Of a stretch of DNA of 64,000 nt, positions 14,062-28,200 are shown one piece after another. The stretch lies in NCBI GenBank assembly GCA_013398275.1, contig VZSE01013216.1:1509917-1573916 (forward strand), read 5' to 3'. The number at the start of each line of letters is the position of its first letter. Within the stretch, counting starts at the first letter, position 1. The notes beneath the pieces are model-generated. The model did no database searches. It was given only the letters and a program-made list of their open reading frames with translations, and was not told where the DNA came from. Source of the stretch: Promerops cafer (taxonomy: Eukaryota; Chordata; Aves; Passeriformes; Nectariniidae). Both the position numbers and the translations under genes were made by a program.

Positions 14062-17000
14062 GCTCTGTCGTCTAGGAGTGGGGAGCTCTAATTTTTTACT
14101 TTCAGGACTATTTTTTTTTTTACATTTAGAATAGAAAGATCAGATGAATATCTTAACTTGGAAGAGCTCAAACAGAACAGATATGAAATCTGCAGCCTTC
14201 TTCTGGTGCAGTGTCTCCCATGCTACCAGTTTGAGACAGACCATGACCACTGCTGTGAAGCCCTGAATTCAGTGCACAAGCCTGATGATGGCAATTTGGG
14301 ATGCTACACTGCACAGCAACAGATTGAGGCTTTCTTTTTTGGTAGCTGACTACACCCCCTTACTGAATATACCTGTGTGTCAAAACTAGGACTGCAATCA
14401 AAGCTGAGACTGAAGAATCCTCTGAGTTCCTTGAAAAAGGGGAACTTATCAAGAAATTTTAAAATTTATTTTGATCTATCGTGTAACAGAAATCAGCTTG
14501 CCTCTCACAGGACCTAAACACTTAGGACTCTCTTCTTCCTTGTTTTCCTTTGCTTTTTTGATGGACTTTTTATGTTGTCTTTTTAATTTTTGTCTCCATA
14601 AATTAAACATTGCCAGGAACAATGACATGTCAAATTCTAAACTTCTGCTTCCTTTAACATAATACTGCTAGTACTGTAACCTGTGTTTCTCCTACTAGAC
14701 CTGATTTACACAAGTCTTTTCACACTTTCTAGTTGTCAGTGGCTGCAGTCATCTAAAGACTGCATTGTAAATATCTGCAACAGCAGGAGAGACATTGCCA
14801 GGAAAAAACATACAAGAAGACTGAAGTGTTACTTAAAAATAACATTAGTTTCTGGACAGATGTGAAAGAGCTTACTTTGATATTAGTCCATGTAAGCCTA
14901 CATAATCTCCTAACAATCCGGAATCTAAAATACATGCTTTGTGCATCACTGCATACTCATTTAACAAAAGGTTTGATAACATGCTTTGGTTTGCTATGGA
15001 TGACTGAAATTCTAAAGAAACCATGTGCTGCAACAAGCTCACAGAAATGTACAATTTATGGTGAGATTTGACAAATGCTCTGTACTTTTCTGAGAGCTTT
15101 TGTACCACAGGGGATAGTGTAGTGAATATGAGTGGTAAAATGCCTGCTGATTTTAATAAAATCTAAGTCATACAAATGATGGCTGCACTGAATCTCCAAC
15201 CCCTGTGAGGTACCAGCCCTTCCAGGCACTGTCATTTCCCAGTCTTCTCTGCACTTCCAATTGTAAGAGTCCCATAAAATGAAACGTTCAGATTTTATTT
15301 TTCATAAGTTATGCTTTTGCCAGTCCAGCTACTCAAGTCTACATTAATTCAGCTCTGTTTTTATGTAGCAGATGGTCCAATGGGAGTGACTTCTCAGTCT
15401 GCCTAATGTCTCCCCTTAAACCAAAGGTTCATTTATAACTGTCCAGTATCATACCCTTTAGATGCCAAGCAGGCTGAATAGAGGCACACCTCTCCAAAGA
15501 AGTGGTAAAACAGCTCAATAAAAGAAAGAAATTACTGTGAATTTCCAGGGAGTAGCAGACATTTTCCATCTGTTCAAACTACTACTGTTGCTATTTATAG
15601 AAGCTACCTTGCCATTAAGGACTTCTCAAGGCTGATACAGTCCAGTTTAGCAGAATGATGTGCACTGCATGCAGAGCTTGGAATCTGGCCCTAAGTTACC
15701 ACAATGCTGAAATGAATCAGAGCTTCACAATTTATATTTAACAGAACAATGACAAGTTGCAATATTAATAATAATAGAAAAATCTTAAAATCACATTAGT
15801 TTCTAGGAACACCACCAAAAAACATAATTCTAGGAAAATCATAGACATCTCTATGCTATCTCTGCATCTCTTATTCTCCCTGACTAGCATAAGTAATATG
15901 AATTACCAAATACCTGGCTGAATGCAGCAATATTTCCTTTTTGCCATGACTGTCCAGTGTTAAAGCTGAATATAAAACATTTCATTACTTTAACACTTAC
16001 TTTAGGCTTCAAAAACCAGTGCATTTAAAATAAACTTTTGGTGAAAGCTTTATTCCATGTCTCAGCAGTAACAAAGTCTATTACAATAACATGCATGAGA
16101 TCTAGAGGTTCAGTAGAAGGATGATTGTATCTTTTATATCCACAGCAGGGAGACAGCTATTTCCTCTCCTGTCAGCATGATTTATTCAATAAATGGAGAA
16201 AATATAAATTTTAAAGTGCATTGATTTTTTTTTCCCTGCACCTCAAGAAAGAACAGAAATCTTAGGAAATTAAGAAAAGTAACTCCACCATAGATATTAT
16301 AACACCAGGCATTTTAAAACAATGAACTGAATCTCTTGAACAAAGAATATTGCAAAATCTTCCATACTTTGGATGGTTGAATCAAGAAAGTCTGTCCTCT
16401 CTCTTCCCTATGACTTTTTGCTCCTTCCCCCATCTTTTGTTTTTATCCATCTTCCTTTTACAGAGAAGTTCATGAATTGTTCTGTACAGACAAGGATTCA
16501 TGTCGTTTATATCCAAAGACAAACTCAATCTACTTTTGGTACATTAATTAGCAGAAAAAAATTATCTACTGGGAATTTGAAAAGCTGAGGTTTAAGCAGA
16601 AGGGATTTGAAAGAATTAAGTACCAGGTATAAAGAAGGAGAAATGGTTTAAAAAGTAATCAGGTCATTCTCTGTATTATGCTTTTTCATAAGCCATAGTG
16701 AACAGTGTAAGCAGTACCACCAATAGAACAGGGTCTATCTATAAGGTTCGACAACCTCATCCATAAGTTCAGAGCCAAAATTTTTGGTTTTCATGTCCAT
16801 CTGACACCTTATCTGAGTCACCTTCTTAATCTCTTGAGTATATTTCCCTAAATTATAACAGGAAGAGTGGAAGTAAAGTAAAATTTAGCATGAAATCTTA
16901 CATTTTCCCTAGAAAGTTTTGTGGTCTTAATTTCAGAAAATTCAATTGCAGCAGGAAAGGAACAGAAAAGTAAAATTAAGCTTAGTCTCTGGGAGCTTTA

Positions 17001-20000
17001 TAGAGCCAATGGTACTGTGATGACTAATACTGACACTGAATACTTTCAAGATATTCTCATTCACTGTAAATTTTTGCAGTAATACTGTAAAACAGCAAAC
17101 AGTGTCAGGAGAGGCCACAGTAACTACACGCTCTCTAATGAAGTTTTGTTTCATGGTATAAATGCGGAAAATCTAGCAAAGCAAAACTCACATAAAAGAC
17201 TATGATCACTAACTCTCATATTTGTTACCTTTGGAATTCTATTTTTTAGAAAAAGAGACTTTGACAGCATCAGGAATAATGACACTGTAGTGAAATCCAT
17301 AAGACAGACTGTGAGCAGATGTCATGACAAGATGAGAACAGAGCCTTACAACAAAGCAAAGTGACCACAGTGATAGCTTGGAGGATGAACCAAGCATGAT
17401 AAAGAATAAAGAACAATGAAGGAGTGAAATTTTTCTATTTTCTCATCCAAATTTCTCAACTGCTTCATTCAAAGCCCCTTTAATAAGCTAGTAATTAGGA
17501 ACATTTTAATTATACAAGTTAGGATGAAGGCAACCATGATAATAAAAATAACAAGGCCATGCTTAGATGATGTAGGTTCTATTAACATGTGATGTATTTA
17601 CTTTCTGATTTTAAACAGAGCTCTCTTTGCATTACCCTAAACCAATGTGGATTTAAGATCTCCGTAATCACATTTAGCAAGGCACTGTGCACAAAGCAAT
17701 AAAAGCAGTTATTCAGTAGGGTTTACGAGGCATACAGGGTCACATCTGATTGACTTTTTTTTATTTGGTGCTTAGGTCAACTTTACAGACCTACATGTAA
17801 GTATACTTAAATGCACATTCTCTACATTGTTTGAAAGGCCAGCATATATCCTCAATTTTCCCCTCTCTACATGTATATGTGTCTCATAATCCATGTCCAG
17901 TGTTACTGTGAGGATAAACAGATGTGTGAATTCAGTTATCTTCCATTTATATTTATAAGTATTTATTATTGGTCATCAAAGAAGAGGTTTGTAATCCCTC
18001 CAACTAACAACTCAATACTCTTCTTCCATTATCATTTATTATTACATGCAGGCAATGAACATGCGTATTTAGATACTGAGCTTAAGCATGATCCTATAAG
18101 TTATAAATACATTCTGGGGAGCTGTTAAAAGGAAATCAGAAAGGTGCATTACCCAATAAAGTGAGATCATAAAACTATACACTTTAGTCACTTCAAAGAA
18201 ATTCATGTATTTCCCCAGACTCCTTTTGTAAAATCCCAATCATCCAAATAAATGGCCTGTGAAATAAGCCTCTATCTTAATCAGTCTATAACCTTCAAGT
18301 CTTTCCCCCACCAAAATCTCTCAAGGCTTTAACGTAACCACATTCCTCTCATAAAGCAATCTCTAAGTTTCATAGGTTCACTCCTCAAGCAACATATCAC
18401 AAAGGAACAGCACAATTTCCCCTCTATTTACTTTAGGTTTAGGAAAAGCATCACAGGAATATCCAAAGCACCATTAGACTGTGGAGAACTGGTTACCATT
18501 GCAAAATGCAGCAGTCTGATACTGCAAGCATCCTCTCAAGAGCATGCTTCTCCTACCCTATGCATAACTACTGAGTTGGTTTATCCCCAAACCTACCAGA
18601 AGCTATGAAACTGCAGTCAGTATCCTTAATAACTTGCACCACTAAAGGCACTGGTGTACAGTGTTCAGTATGGAAAACATGAAGTGGAAGAAAGCACCAC
18701 TTGTACACTATTTCTCATATGCCATTTCTTAATAACACCACATATTGTTATTCCAGATATGCATTTAACTACTCATAAAAAATTCTTCTGTTGTTTACAA
18801 GGAGAGGAACCCACACAGTGCTGGAATATGTAACTGAAATAGGAGCATTTTGATTTTGTACCACAGATAAAAGTCACTTGCTAACTGGATTCTTACATTT
18901 GGACATCAGCCTTTAATCTCATGCCTCATTGCCCAGGAAACAGTTCCATTTGTTTCTGGCTTCCTAATTGTGATATATATATATCTGATAGCAAAACAGT
19001 CATTGATTTAGACTCACCTGATGCTTTAGATTTTCCTATTTGAAGTGGGGCCTGAAGACATGAAAAGATGTTTTGTCTTGTGAAGTGTCCTGATGATGAT
19101 GCTCACAGAAAAAGTAGGACGTCAGTGATCATTGTGTCCCATGGCTCCAAGTGAAACAGGTATAATATGGATAAGCAAAGCTACATGAGTGGATAATGAA
19201 AAAAAAAGTTAACTTCCTTAAATCTTTGCATAGTGAATAAATATTTAATGAAATATTTATGCAAGAATCAGAAATTTCTAAAATTGATTGGTTTGAAAAC
19301 CCCAGGGTAGAATCCTACAAGCAAAGACACTTATAGATGCATCCACAAGCCAGCACAGTTCCACATTGTCCCAGCAAATCCAAACTTGTTTCAAGGTGTT
19401 GTCAAGCATCAATGCAAGATCCACTTATATGATGGTCCTCTGCAAAAAAACCCCATCTTTTTAGCTGAAATAACATATTTCTATAGCATAGGTTATAATA
19501 GTCTTTTTTTATTATTTTAATCTCTAGTTTAGTTGAAGACTTCCAAATAAAGACAAACAAATCCCCCAACCTCATTTTACTTCAGCAACTGCTAAATTAT
19601 TGGTATCATATTGTAAAGTTGTTCAAGTTTATAAGGGATCTTTCAGAGACCTAACTGATAAATTAGATAATTAGAAAAGAATATATGAAAATCATTCACC
19701 AAAAATAAGAGAAATCAACAAAGGACTAAAAGCAGTAGAATAACCCCTGTACTCAACAGAAAATTTATAATCGATGCAAAAAAAGCATTCAATACTCTGT
19801 TCAGTTTCTAACGATTACATTCATTCTTTTTTCAATTCACATTTTCTGAATTATTTCTAGAGTTTCTTCACTTTTAATACTAGTTATGAGATAACTAAGT
19901 AAATGTTTAGCCTCCAACACTACCTTTATTACCCCACTTTTTTCGCCCTGTAATTTCTCAAAAAAAAGTACCAGTTCGTTATTTCAGAGTCTAAATCACC

Positions 20001-20700
20001 TTTCTGACTTTCTCTAATCTACTTAGCATTTTCTTTTTAGAATATTCAGGTACTTGTTGCCACAAACAGAAGAAACATTTCAAAAATGAATGTATGAGAC
20101 CTCATAGAAATAAAATGGCAAATTCAGACACACAACACAAATTTATCCAGTGATTAAAATAAAGCACTACTCTTTTGCTTATCCAAACAGGCACAATTAA
20201 GTAGCACTGCACAATTTTTTTTAAAATCGCAGTTCTTCTTTGAGATAAAAAACTCAAAAGATATTTTGGCAAGTAAATATGAACATTAAAAGCATGACCT
20301 AATATTGATATTGCACAAACAGAAAAAAGACTACATTAATCAGATTAGTTATTCATTCCACGAGTTACAGGAACAACTAGGATGATACATACCCAGGAAT
20401 TTCACTTTAATAATTTTTAGGCAAACTAAAATGTCAGTTTTTAGCATTTATATGTAATTTCATGTACTGCTCTGACTCACAAATCTTTAGAACTTTTAGA
20501 GTAGTCACCACTACTAAAAAGGGAGAATCTGCTAGCAGTTAGCACCTCAAAATTAACAAGATAAAAAGGAGCAAACCCATTAATAATTTAGCAAATAATA
20601 TATTGCTAAATATCAACTTTTACATGGCATCCATCTCTCTTTAAAAAATGTGATATGGAAGCAGAAGTGCCTATCCTTAGTTATGAAGTCCCTGCAGCAA
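14062..20700. other. Non-coding AT-rich DNA
   Basis: Nothing supportable apart from small simple repeats such as (AT)6 at 18973. Open frames are 60-85 codons, the length expected by chance, and lack domain resemblance. Confidence 0.5.
18973..18984. repeat. (AT)6 short repeat
   Basis: Six AT dinucleotides, a minor simple repeat in otherwise unremarkable AT-rich sequence. Confidence 0.85.
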
Positions 20701-20839
20701 GTCAGTACCTGAACTGGTTTACTTTTGATCTTAAAAGTTCATTTGAGTTGCTTCATCTCTGCCAGTCATGAGGTTCCCAAAATAAATAAAAAGCCACAGA
20801 GATCCACGCCAAAAAGCAGGCCAGAGCAATAGTGACTTT

Positions 20840-21015
20840 CCAGCTAGCTGAAAGCGGTCACCGGCCTCCTGAGGCGTGAGCAAGTGCACAGCACACCCCG
20901 CCACGCCCCACCCGGGACTGCTACAGGTGGGCCCACCCGCCCAGCAGAACCCCGCGCAGGGCACACCCCTCCGCTCCATCTCACGGCGCCGGGGCTGCCC
21001 AGCTGACAAGGGGGG
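20840..21015. promoter_or_regulatory. Small CpG-rich patch (second)
   Basis: About 170 bases with dense CpG and C-rich strings (ccccgccacgccccacccgg, ccccgcgcaggg, cggcgccggggc), ending in a G9 run near 21010. CACCC/GC-box-like sequences are present. A 113-codon minus-strand frame overlaps it and matches nothing I know. Confidence 0.35.
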
Positions 21016-22039
21016 GGAAAAGGGAACGATGCTTTCCTGAAGTAAGTTCATGGCTTGAGGATGGTGCGTCATTACTTCAGATTAATCTGATTTTTCCCTG
21101 CCCTAAAACGGCACTAAGGTCTATCTCCTCACCTGCTCTTCAGAACAGGCTCTGTCCAGCCCCTGTCCTCAGCCCTGGGCAGCTCTGCAAGAAGGGAAAG
21201 ACAGCAGTGCCCTATAACCTGTATTTAGGAAAAGCCCTGATCAGACTTCCATTCAGAGATTTTTTTTTTTATATAGAAATACAATTTGAAAATATAAACC
21301 TTCAGATCTCCTCCATAAATACAAAAGAATTACTTTAATGGGGCAACAAAAACTTTATCAGCTGAAGTCCTTTCTTGTAACTCCTACAGGGTTTATAGGA
21401 TTAAATTTGGTGTCTTTTTAAAGTCTCACTACTGTATAATTTTTACTTTTAAGCCTCTTTTTCATCTTTCAGTCCCAGAAGTTCCCTCAAACCATGCAAA
21501 TACATTTTTGAAGCATGGATTAGGTCTCTCATGTTTAATAAAAAGTCTACTTAAATTATTTTTCAGCTTTGTTATAAATGAATATTGTGAAGTCTTTCAA
21601 TGAACTGAACGTATCTCTATTCTGTTCAAACAAATCCACTCCAATATTAACATTTTAAAGATTTATGTAAAATATTACCAATACACATATTGCACATCCA
21701 GTGTTTGTCCCACAGTAGCAAAGCAAAACAGAATCTTTTGGTATATCCCCTTCTGTATTGCAAGTCAGAATCATACTTCAGTTCCTTCATTCTTTTTTGC
21801 ATAACATTATCCATAACACTTTCACCATTTTTTTTCCAGAATTATTACAGTTAGGCCTTAATCAAATCTACAATCAACCTGTCTCACACCACAACTTCTC
21901 TCCCTACAGAAAGGGCTGAATAACTCAATGGACCCTGAACCTCATGTTCATTCCCAAACTTGCATCACAAATTTGGAAACCATTTCACAAAGTGACTTAC
22001 TTTATAAGCCTCTATAATTTGATTTAACCCTGTAAGATG

Positions 22040-22290
22040 GGCTCACAGTGCTGGTGATGAAGCAAGGCCACTTGCACACCAGCACTTGGCTGGTCCCCAA
22101 GAAGGGGCCAGCACCTTTCTCCTCCCTGGCAGTGACCTGACAGAGCTCCAGAGAGGTGTCAGGCACAGGCAAAGCTCCCAGCAGATGGGCAGGCAGGGCC
22201 TCACCTGCCAGAGACCCTGCAGAGGATGCAGAGGTTGCTCTGTCCCAGCCATCAGCTGAGCTTTTACTGAGAGCAGCTCCACACCGGGGA
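22040..22290. other. GC-richer patch, CpG-poor
   Basis: About 250 bases of moderately GC-rich, CpG-poor sequence containing many CAG/CTG-type trinucleotides. Frames of 79 and 97 codons on the minus strand overlap out of phase and show no protein-family resemblance. It may be a decayed repeat or exapted non-coding sequence; I do not recognise it. Confidence 0.3.
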
Positions 22291-22299
22291 GACATTTGA

Positions 22300-25200
22300 A
22301 TTCAAGGTAACCCCATCAAGACTAAAATATCTCCTTCCCATTCCCCTCTATTTCTGCACGTGTGCTGGGCCACCAGCCTTTCAAATTATTCCTTAATTTG
22401 CTTCCAAGTTCACTTTTTGACAGCCAGGCCACTCATATTTTGTATTTAGTCAGAATGGAACCACATCATTAAATGATTTCTAGTTAACACCACATTCTAG
22501 TTCTGGTTTTATGCCCAGTTCTGTAGGAGAGATCTTACATTCTAATCAACATGCTTTAATGGGATTTTATTTTGAATTCATTAACATATCTGATTTGCTT
22601 TTATAAACAATGTCCACTTTTTTCTGCTTACAGATCTATATTCTGAGACTTAAATATTTGATTATAATCCTATTAAAACAAACAAATCTATAAGCATTTA
22701 AAGACTGCTAAAAAAAAGAAAACATCTCAGAGTTTGGACTGCTAAAACCGCTGTACAGCTATACGTTTTCTCTCTGTCTCTCAAAAAATTGATTTTTAGA
22801 GCTTTGCCATGAGCCTTTGCAGTGCGTAAGACAAATGGATTGTATTATTGAATCCAGCCCTCAGGAACCTTACTTCAAAATAAATCACAACCAGAACCAT
22901 TCTTTCCTGCAGGCCCACTAAAAACTTGTGTAGAAAAATAATTAACAGCTTCACAAAAACAAAGTAAGTTTTATGTGACTAGAGCAATGTATAGAACACT
23001 AATAGCATATTTACAATGGCTAAATGGAAAATGCAGATAAGAGAAAAATACTAATAACCCTCATGTACAAGGACAGTCATCTCCAAGTAGGAAAAATTAA
23101 CTAATAAATTATTGTGCAAAGCTGTCATTTTTATGTAGCTGTCAACTGCTTCAGATTCATTTTCTCCAAGGTCTGGAAAATGAGGTCAAGATCAGTTTCT
23201 GCCAATTAATTCAGAGAAAACTTGTAAAAATCACAGACTTTCTGAAAAGCAAGCATTTCCTCTGGGCTCATTAATATTCTAGTTAGGAAAAAAAAAAATC
23301 CATTTCAAAGTTCAAAACAAAGGGTCACATCACTCAGCCATAGCAAGCCATCAGTATTTATATACTTACATAGAACTCTCTCTATAGGTACACAGACATA
23401 CAAGTATGTTACATAAGTAATTACTCATAGGTTTAGCGACTTAAATTGCCCCATACAAACATGTGGGGATAATTAACATAAATGAGCTAATCCCTTACTC
23501 TTTCATAGTTGTATAGCCCACAAGCTGGTGTCAGCGTAGCTGGTTCTTCCCTCCCTTGCATTTCCAACGTTCTGCTGTGCAAAGCACTCACCTCCCGGAC
23601 AGAGCCCGAGCCTGCCGAGGCTTCCTGCAGCTACACCACCACTGCTAGGCCTGCTCCTCTGCCCCACCTCCTGAACACAGGAAAGCTGTTTGCACTAATT
23701 TGTTCCAGCTGGCTGTGGTCCTCCCACGAGGTCATCAGTGGAGACTATAGCTCATCATACATAACCACCCTGCTCACCTGCCACAGCCCCATGACCAATG
23801 CAAAATGTTTATGAGCATCTGCAAAAGGCAGCTGCATCCATTTCCTACAAGGAAGATCCTACTGGGGGCTTGAACCTGAACACCTGTGGAAAAAGATATA
23901 AACGTTAGTATGGGAAGGAGACATAAAAGGCTTTAATACTTTGTATTACAGGCATAGTAACTGATTTTAGATTTTTGCTTATGTTATCAACAATACTCCA
24001 GGTTGCTCTTAGTGCATAAAGAATATATTGTTCAGTTTCCTCTGCAAAATGCAGCTGAAAGAATGCAAGAGCATTCCCTGAAAACTGTAACTTTAAACCA
24101 TGATTTCCTCAATTTCCATTGTATAGGAAGACGTGGCTGGTTTTATTGTTGTTGCTTCACCTGTCCCCACCAATTCATTTTAACTAACAATTGCCAACAA
24201 ATTAGTTCAGGACCTGCCAGATTTGGCAGCTAGGTGGAGGGATCAGCTAAAAAAGCCAGTGAGAGATTCTGGTGTTTTTGAGCACAGTTTCCTAAGAAAG
24301 CTGCTCTTCATGGAAGAGCGTGTAACATGGAAGAATATAACTATTGTGGTTTGGCCTATCTATCAGCTAGGGAATGGATGTGGCCTCAGAGCATACAAAG
24401 TTTGGCCCTCCACAGCTTAAGCTATTCACATTTACCTCTAACTTTAGTTTTGACTTGAATCTCTGAGGCTCCTGATTTGTTTTAGCTGTGTTAGATCAGA
24501 TTTCCTGTCTCTGCTGTAAATGACATTCCGTCTTCATCCAAGCAGGGGTCCCTGAGGTCTTCTTGACCCAATCAATTAGAGAACTTATTTTTCTGGTGGC
24601 CAAGCTACAAGAAAGTATGAACAGAAAAAGCTGAGATAGGAAAAAGCCAAGTCTTGGTCGCACATCTGATGCAGATGAGCATGTACTGACTTGTGCAAAT
24701 CACAACCCCTCTTCATTCAGCTTTAAAATACTGATGATTGATGATGAAGATAAAGTCACTGTTCTAGTATTTTATTATGAAATGTTGTTAATTTCAGCCC
24801 ATATCTGTGCTCAAAAAGAAAAAATCTTACAAAAATAATTTTATTCCCTTCAATTATTTTAAAAAAAAATATTTCTGGTACAGAGTGAGTCCTACACTTT
24901 TATTTTTGTCACAAGACAAAAACTGCTTTCCTCTTTTGTAAGATGCGATACCAGATCTCAATTTCTGTAATGAGCTGTACAGAGGTGATGAAAATGCAAT
25001 GAAGAAACAGGACCAAAATTCAACAGTAGTCACTCCAATTTTCTGTAACATTCCTGAGCACTCAAAGTTTCCTATTTCAGATCAATGCATAAATTATATT
25101 TCAATTTTATTGTGACTTTCACTATGTTCCCAGAAGCACTCACAGATGTAATTTCCCATTTTAGTCTAAATTAAAAGAGTGCATTTTGCTGTCATTGAAC

Positions 25201-28200
25201 CACATAACCTCAATGACTTCAGTGAAACAAGGAGCACGAGAACGAGTCCAGCCTAAGTGCAATTACAGTATGTACACAGAACACTGTATGTGCTATTTAC
25301 AATGTAATGACATTTTGGAGTGAAAGGTAAAGCTGATCCTGCTACATTAGAACAAGAAGATAATTTCATCAAAGGAGCAGCAGTAACACATCATGTGTTA
25401 CTGAGCTCTGCTTTAGTGTTTTTCATTTGTTAGCATTTTAATTTGTAACTGAACAAAACTATCAAGTTCACAAAAGATATTAACACTACCATAGTGCTGT
25501 GCTGCAAGGTGAAAAGATGCCTACAGCACATTAAGGTTCTCCTGTTTAATTTAAATCAGGGAATGGAAAAGGAAATCTTATGACCTTTCTTGGAAATATT
25601 TTCTATATAGAGAGAACACATAAAGGCATGCTATATAATTAACCAATTAACCGGTTTTTCAAGGCAAATATTAGAATACTAAATGAGTACAGTTTAGGTT
25701 TGTTGCAACTCCAGTGACTGGATATAACTGCTCCAAGCTCTTCAGGCAATCTTTAGAGGTTGAATTTTCACATCCCCACAGCCATGTCCTGAAGAGCATG
25801 CTCGGCAGCCGCTTCACCTGCTCCTCACCCAGCCCTCAATCCTGTTCTGCCTTAACAATTTATCATGGGTCACATGCATATCAAAGCATTCATGATACAA
25901 CGGCTTCATAAAATCACCCAGAATTCACAAGTTACATCCTTACAAAGTCCCCAACTGCCAGACAATAGTGTAAATGTATAAAAATATCCACATAGGCATT
26001 TTGTATTATAGCTCAGCAACAGAAAATTACAGTAATTATAAATAATGAAGACTCTGTCAGGCTTCAGTGATGAGAAAACTGAAAGACACTTAAAGGGAAC
26101 ATCCCTCTGCCTTCCCCACACAGACATCTATTTACTGGTGCTTTCCAACACGGGCACAGTCTGAGAGTGAGGAGAAGCAAGGAAGTAGCTGCTCCACCCA
26201 CCACATCTCAGACACTGCAGGGTGAAGATCCCTTTGGGAATCAAACTTCAGGAAGGGCTCAAAGCAAACACAACTTCTGCTCTGTGCGCCAACAGCAGTG
26301 GTGGAGAAAGCAGCTGCAGACTTGAGAGCTCCTGCTGCTCCAGCATGCACAAGGCAAGTCCTGTAACTGGGGATATACAGCTTTGGGGGATGTGTCCTTT
26401 GCCTATCCTACATCACTAATGCAAATCCTTATGGAGATTGGAGTACTTTGTTCTCTTCTCTATGCTTTCTATTAAACCATGTTTGCAAAGGATTAAAAAC
26501 AGCTCCAGTAAGGCTCCAGTGATAACGTGAAACAAACAATCAAAGTGCTTTAGATAATACACGCAGAATTGAGACCCATTCTCCTCAGACAGAATTGAGA
26601 GGAATAAAGCAGGTCACAGTAAGGACAAGCCAGCTCGCAGACACAACCTCAACTGGCTAAAGCAAAGCAGTGCTTGGCTGGCAAACGCTAAGCTTTCCCT
26701 GTCCATCATCTGTGCTGGAGCCACATGGTTGTGGCTGGCCACAAATTAGGAACAGAAGTCCAGATCTGTCTGAAAAACACTAAACAGACACCACAGCTTC
26801 CACAAGTCTCCAATTTTGAGGCACAGTTTTATATCCTGAAAAGCAATGACACTTCCTTGTCATTAGAAAGTTCCTGGCACGTTAGAAAGTAAAAACAAGT
26901 AACTATATAGCCTCCTTTCACTCCATTCTGCAAAATTACCTGGCCATGAAGAGGAAGATAAAGATTTTGAAAATATGAAAACTTTAAAAACATGAGAAGT
27001 TACATCTCAAGCCTGGATTTAAATAATGTTGTATGCTGAAATGTCATTATTTCTTTATCAGAAGGTTTTAAAAAGCCAAGTGGCTTAGTGGCCTAGGATA
27101 TTTGGTGAGGACTGCTCACTGAATTTTGCTCCAGCATAGATCTGATTGGTTTGAGGTGAAAAAACAGGTTATAATTTGTTAAAGTGGGTCTCCAATTTTG
27201 GGAAAATAAATATTGTTCTATTCCCCTTTGACAAAGATAGCAAACATCACCAGCACAATTGTGGGAAGAGTGTAGAACAGCTTGGCATTGCTCTTCCCAA
27301 ATTCATGACCAAATTTTAAAAGCGATCAAAATAATTGTAGGAGGAGGAAATGTGTGTCAATTCAATCACTACAGCTGACTGCAAATGCATGATAAATTAC
27401 ATTTTCTGGTGTTTTCCCAGACTAGCTTTAAAATCCTGAAGTGATTGGATATAATCTGTGATTGGAATAATAACATGAGCATCATCAGAGAAGTGTATTT
27501 CACAAAACCGAAAGGCTGAAATAGCACAGCTACTCATAGAATTTGTACTACTTCATTTGGCAATCTGTGCACAGATTTGTCACTTGTTCAGCTGTCCCTA
27601 ATAGGGTCATTTCTATAGCAGGCCTATGGTGGCTTATGCTTCAGGATGATATGAAGTTTGCAGTAACACTCTAAAAACAGTCCACATTATAAAATCACTG
27701 CACAGAGTGATTCGTTTGCAATGTGAGATGATTGGACAGTCTGCTCTGAAAACCTCAATTTCACTTCTGTTGATATGCCTTGGCTTTCAAAGTGCTTAAC
27801 CTCATTTCTAGGATGGAAAATGTTATCTAGTCTGCCATGAATGTTCTGGAGAGGACAGAACTTCTCCCTTTAATCACCATCATAAAGTTCACAAAATTTT
27901 TTGTTTAAAACTAGCTTAAGTTTGAGATTCTAACCCAAAACTTGATCACAGAAATGTCAATGCTCTGTTTAAACATGACAAGGATACCTGAAGGCTAGGG
28001 AACATTGAATAAATGTTCCTGTCCTATGTGGCAGGTCACCAAATCAGTAGCACATAGCAATTAAAACCACTCAGTGAGACTTTCAGCTGGTGACATCTCC
28101 CCTTGACCCTCTGGCAGCAGCAGAACTTTCAGTGCTTAACTTCCCAGGGCTGGATGAGCAAGAGTCTAATACAAAGGGAACTTTTAGATCAAAATAGAAA

